Assembly (NCBI RefSeq): GCF_019575955.1
Contig: NZ_CP080575.1
Span: 1,364,001 to 1,428,000 of the forward strand
Reading direction: 5' to 3'
DNA: 64,000 bases
Source of the DNA: Nesterenkonia pannonica
GTDB lineage: Bacteria; Actinomycetota; Actinomycetes; Actinomycetales; Micrococcaceae
The first letter of the stretch is position 1; each line of letters begins with the position of its first letter. The notes below the pieces were generated by a model that saw nothing but the letters and a program-made list of their open reading frames with translations, was not told the origin of the DNA and searched no databases. This document shows, piece after piece, positions 62,541 through 64,000 of the stretch. Made by a program: the position numbers and the translations under genes.

Positions 62541-64000
62541 ATGTCCCACCTCGTGTCACCCAAGGCCAGCTCCCCACTGGTGCCTGCCAGGACGGACCCT
62601 GCGTCGATTCGCAACTTCTGCATCATTGCCCACATCGACCACGGCAAGTCCACCCTGGCAGACCGGATGCTTCAGCTGACCGGAGTGGTCGAGCCTCGCG
62701 ACATGAAGGCCCAGTACCTGGACCGGATGGACATCGAGCGAGACCGCGGCATCACCATCAAATCCCAGGCTGTCCGCATGCCCTGGGGTTACAACGACGG
62801 CACGTACGCGTTCCATATGATCGACACCCCCGGCCACGTCGACTTCTCATACGAGGTGTCGAGATCACTCGCCGCCTGCGAAGGCGCGGTTCTGCTGGTC
62901 GACGCCGCACAGGGCATCGAGGCGCAGACCCTCGCCAACCTGTACCTGGCTATGGAGCATGAGCTGGCCATCATTCCGGTCCTCAACAAGATCGACCTCC
63001 CCGCAGCCCAGCCCGACAAGTACGCAGCGGAGATCGCAGGGCTTATCGGCTGCGAGCCCGAAGATGTGCTCCGCGTCTCGGGGAAGACCGGCGAAGGCGT
63101 CGAAGACCTGCTGGACAAGATCGTCGAGGAGGTTCCTGCTCCGGTGGGGACGAGGATGCTCCGGCCCGAGCGATGATCTTCGACTCTGTCTATGACACGT
63201 ATCGGGGCGTCGTGACGTTCGTGCGCGTGGTGGACGGCTCTCTGGGCCACCGGGAGAAGATCCAGATGATGTCCACCGGGGTGACGCACGAGCTCTTGAG
63301 ATCGGCGTCTCCTCGCCCGAGCCGGAGCCCACCAAGGGTCTCGGAGTCGGTGAGGTCGGATACCTGATCACAGGTGTGAAGGATGTGCGCCAGTCCAAAG
63401 TCGGTGACACTGTGACGGCTGCCAACAAGTTTGCGGGGAGCATCATCGGCGGCTACCAGGAGCCCCGTCCGATGGTCTTCTCCGGGCTGTTCCCCATCGA
63501 CGGCTCAGACTTCCCGTACTGCGTGAGGCCCTGGAGAAGCTGCAGCTGAACGACGCTGCGCTGAACTTCGAGCCCGAGACCTCCACCGCCCTCGGATTCG
63601 GCTTCCGTGTGGGATTCCTCGGCCTTCTCCACCTGGAGATCACCCGGGAGCGGCTCGAGCAGGAGTACGGCCTGGACCTGATCTCCACCGCGCCGAACGT
63701 GATCTACCAAGTGACCGCGGAGGATGGGGAGCACCACCAGGTGACCAACCCATCAGAGTTCCCCGAAGGAAAGATCTCGGAGATTCGCGAGCCGATCGTT
63801 GACGCCACCGTCATCGTCCCGGCCGAGTTCATCGGCCCGGTGATGGAGCTGTGCCAGTCCCGCCGCGGCCAAATGAAGGGCATGGACTACCTCTCCGAAG
63901 AGCGGGTGGAGATCCGCTACGTCATGCCGCTGGCCGAGATCGTCTTCGACTTCTTCGACCAGCTCAAATCGCGCACCAAGGGGTACGCGTCCTTGAACTG
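62541..64000 (+). CDS. lepA: Elongation factor 4 (LepA), truncated by the window edge
   Basis: Back-translocating ribosomal GTPase. [20 protein letters not shown] (P-loop), [47 protein letters not shown], later [38 protein letters not shown] and [11 protein letters not shown], all LepA-specific. ATG at 62541 after AAAGG. Breaks near 63155, 63297 and 63515. The last ~130 residues lie beyond base 64000. Confidence 0.95.

Overview
The window is a gene-dense, high-GC stretch of chromosome from an actinobacterium, most likely a Micrococcales/Micrococcaceae member. This is inferred from gene order (parA-scpA-scpB-rluB-tyrA-cmk-der; argS-lysA-hom-thrC-thrB-rho-prfA-prmC-tsaC-wecA-atp operon-nucS; holA-rpsT-lepA), an Arg/Asp-rich Rho, NucS mismatch repair, an ECF42-type sigma factor and a consensus GlnR box. 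Many proteins are rich in Asp/Glu. Species cannot be named from the sequence.

Layout. 1-5.9 kb: chromosome segregation (parA end, scpA, scpB), rRNA pseudouridylation (rluB), tyrosine synthesis (tyrA), nucleotide metabolism (cmk) and ribosome assembly (der). 6-10.2 kb: an islet with formaldehyde dehydrogenase fdhA, a tiny membrane ORF, a YrhK-like protein, two copies of a DUF6308-like gene (one decayed), a winged-helix gene and tRNA-Pro. 10.3-19.1 kb: a plant-type phytoene-desaturase-like oxidase, a rhodanese, assimilatory sulfate reduction (sir-cysH-cysD-cysN) and a ferredoxin/NADP reductase that could supply electrons to Sir. 19.2-23.8 kb: a voltage-sensor-like membrane protein and a citrate transporter with its CitA/CitB two-component system. 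23.9-28.4 kb: maleylacetate reductase, a ring-cleaving dioxygenase and a hydrolase behind a clear promoter/operator, next to an ECF42 sigma factor and its DGPF partner. 28.6-33.3 kb: minus-strand miscellany (GIY-YIG-like protein, tRNA-Arg, monooxygenase, radical SAM, NAD(P)-binding protein, beta-propeller lipoprotein, RDD protein). 33.3-43.3 kb: glnA behind a GlnR box, LysR/LysE, argS, lysA and the threonine genes. 43.5-56.9 kb: rho, prfA, prmC, tsaC, wecA and the complete F1Fo ATP synthase operon. 56.9-64 kb: nucS, a zinc-ribbon protein, an unrecognised membrane protein with an acidic tail, a YbbN-like co-chaperone, holA, rpsT and truncated lepA.

Most conserved genes are interrupted by one or more small indels, so most of my gene boundaries span several reading frames. 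Two error classes explain nearly all of them: loss of one base from G or C runs, and a highly stereotyped corruption of GCYGGC (GCTGGC or GCCGGC), which reappears as GCTTAC, GCCTAC, GCTTAAGC, GCCTAAGC or GCCGCATG exactly where conserved glycines are expected. The same change breaks a transcription terminator stem and a homopolymer loss breaks a tRNA acceptor stem. I read this as a sequencing/basecalling artefact, possibly reporting DNA modification at GCYGGC, rather than genuine gene decay. It is the most unusual signal in the window. The best biological signals are the GGTGTGA-N6-TCACACC operator, the GlnR box, the DUF6308 islet and the unrecognised acidic-tailed membrane protein downstream of nucS.
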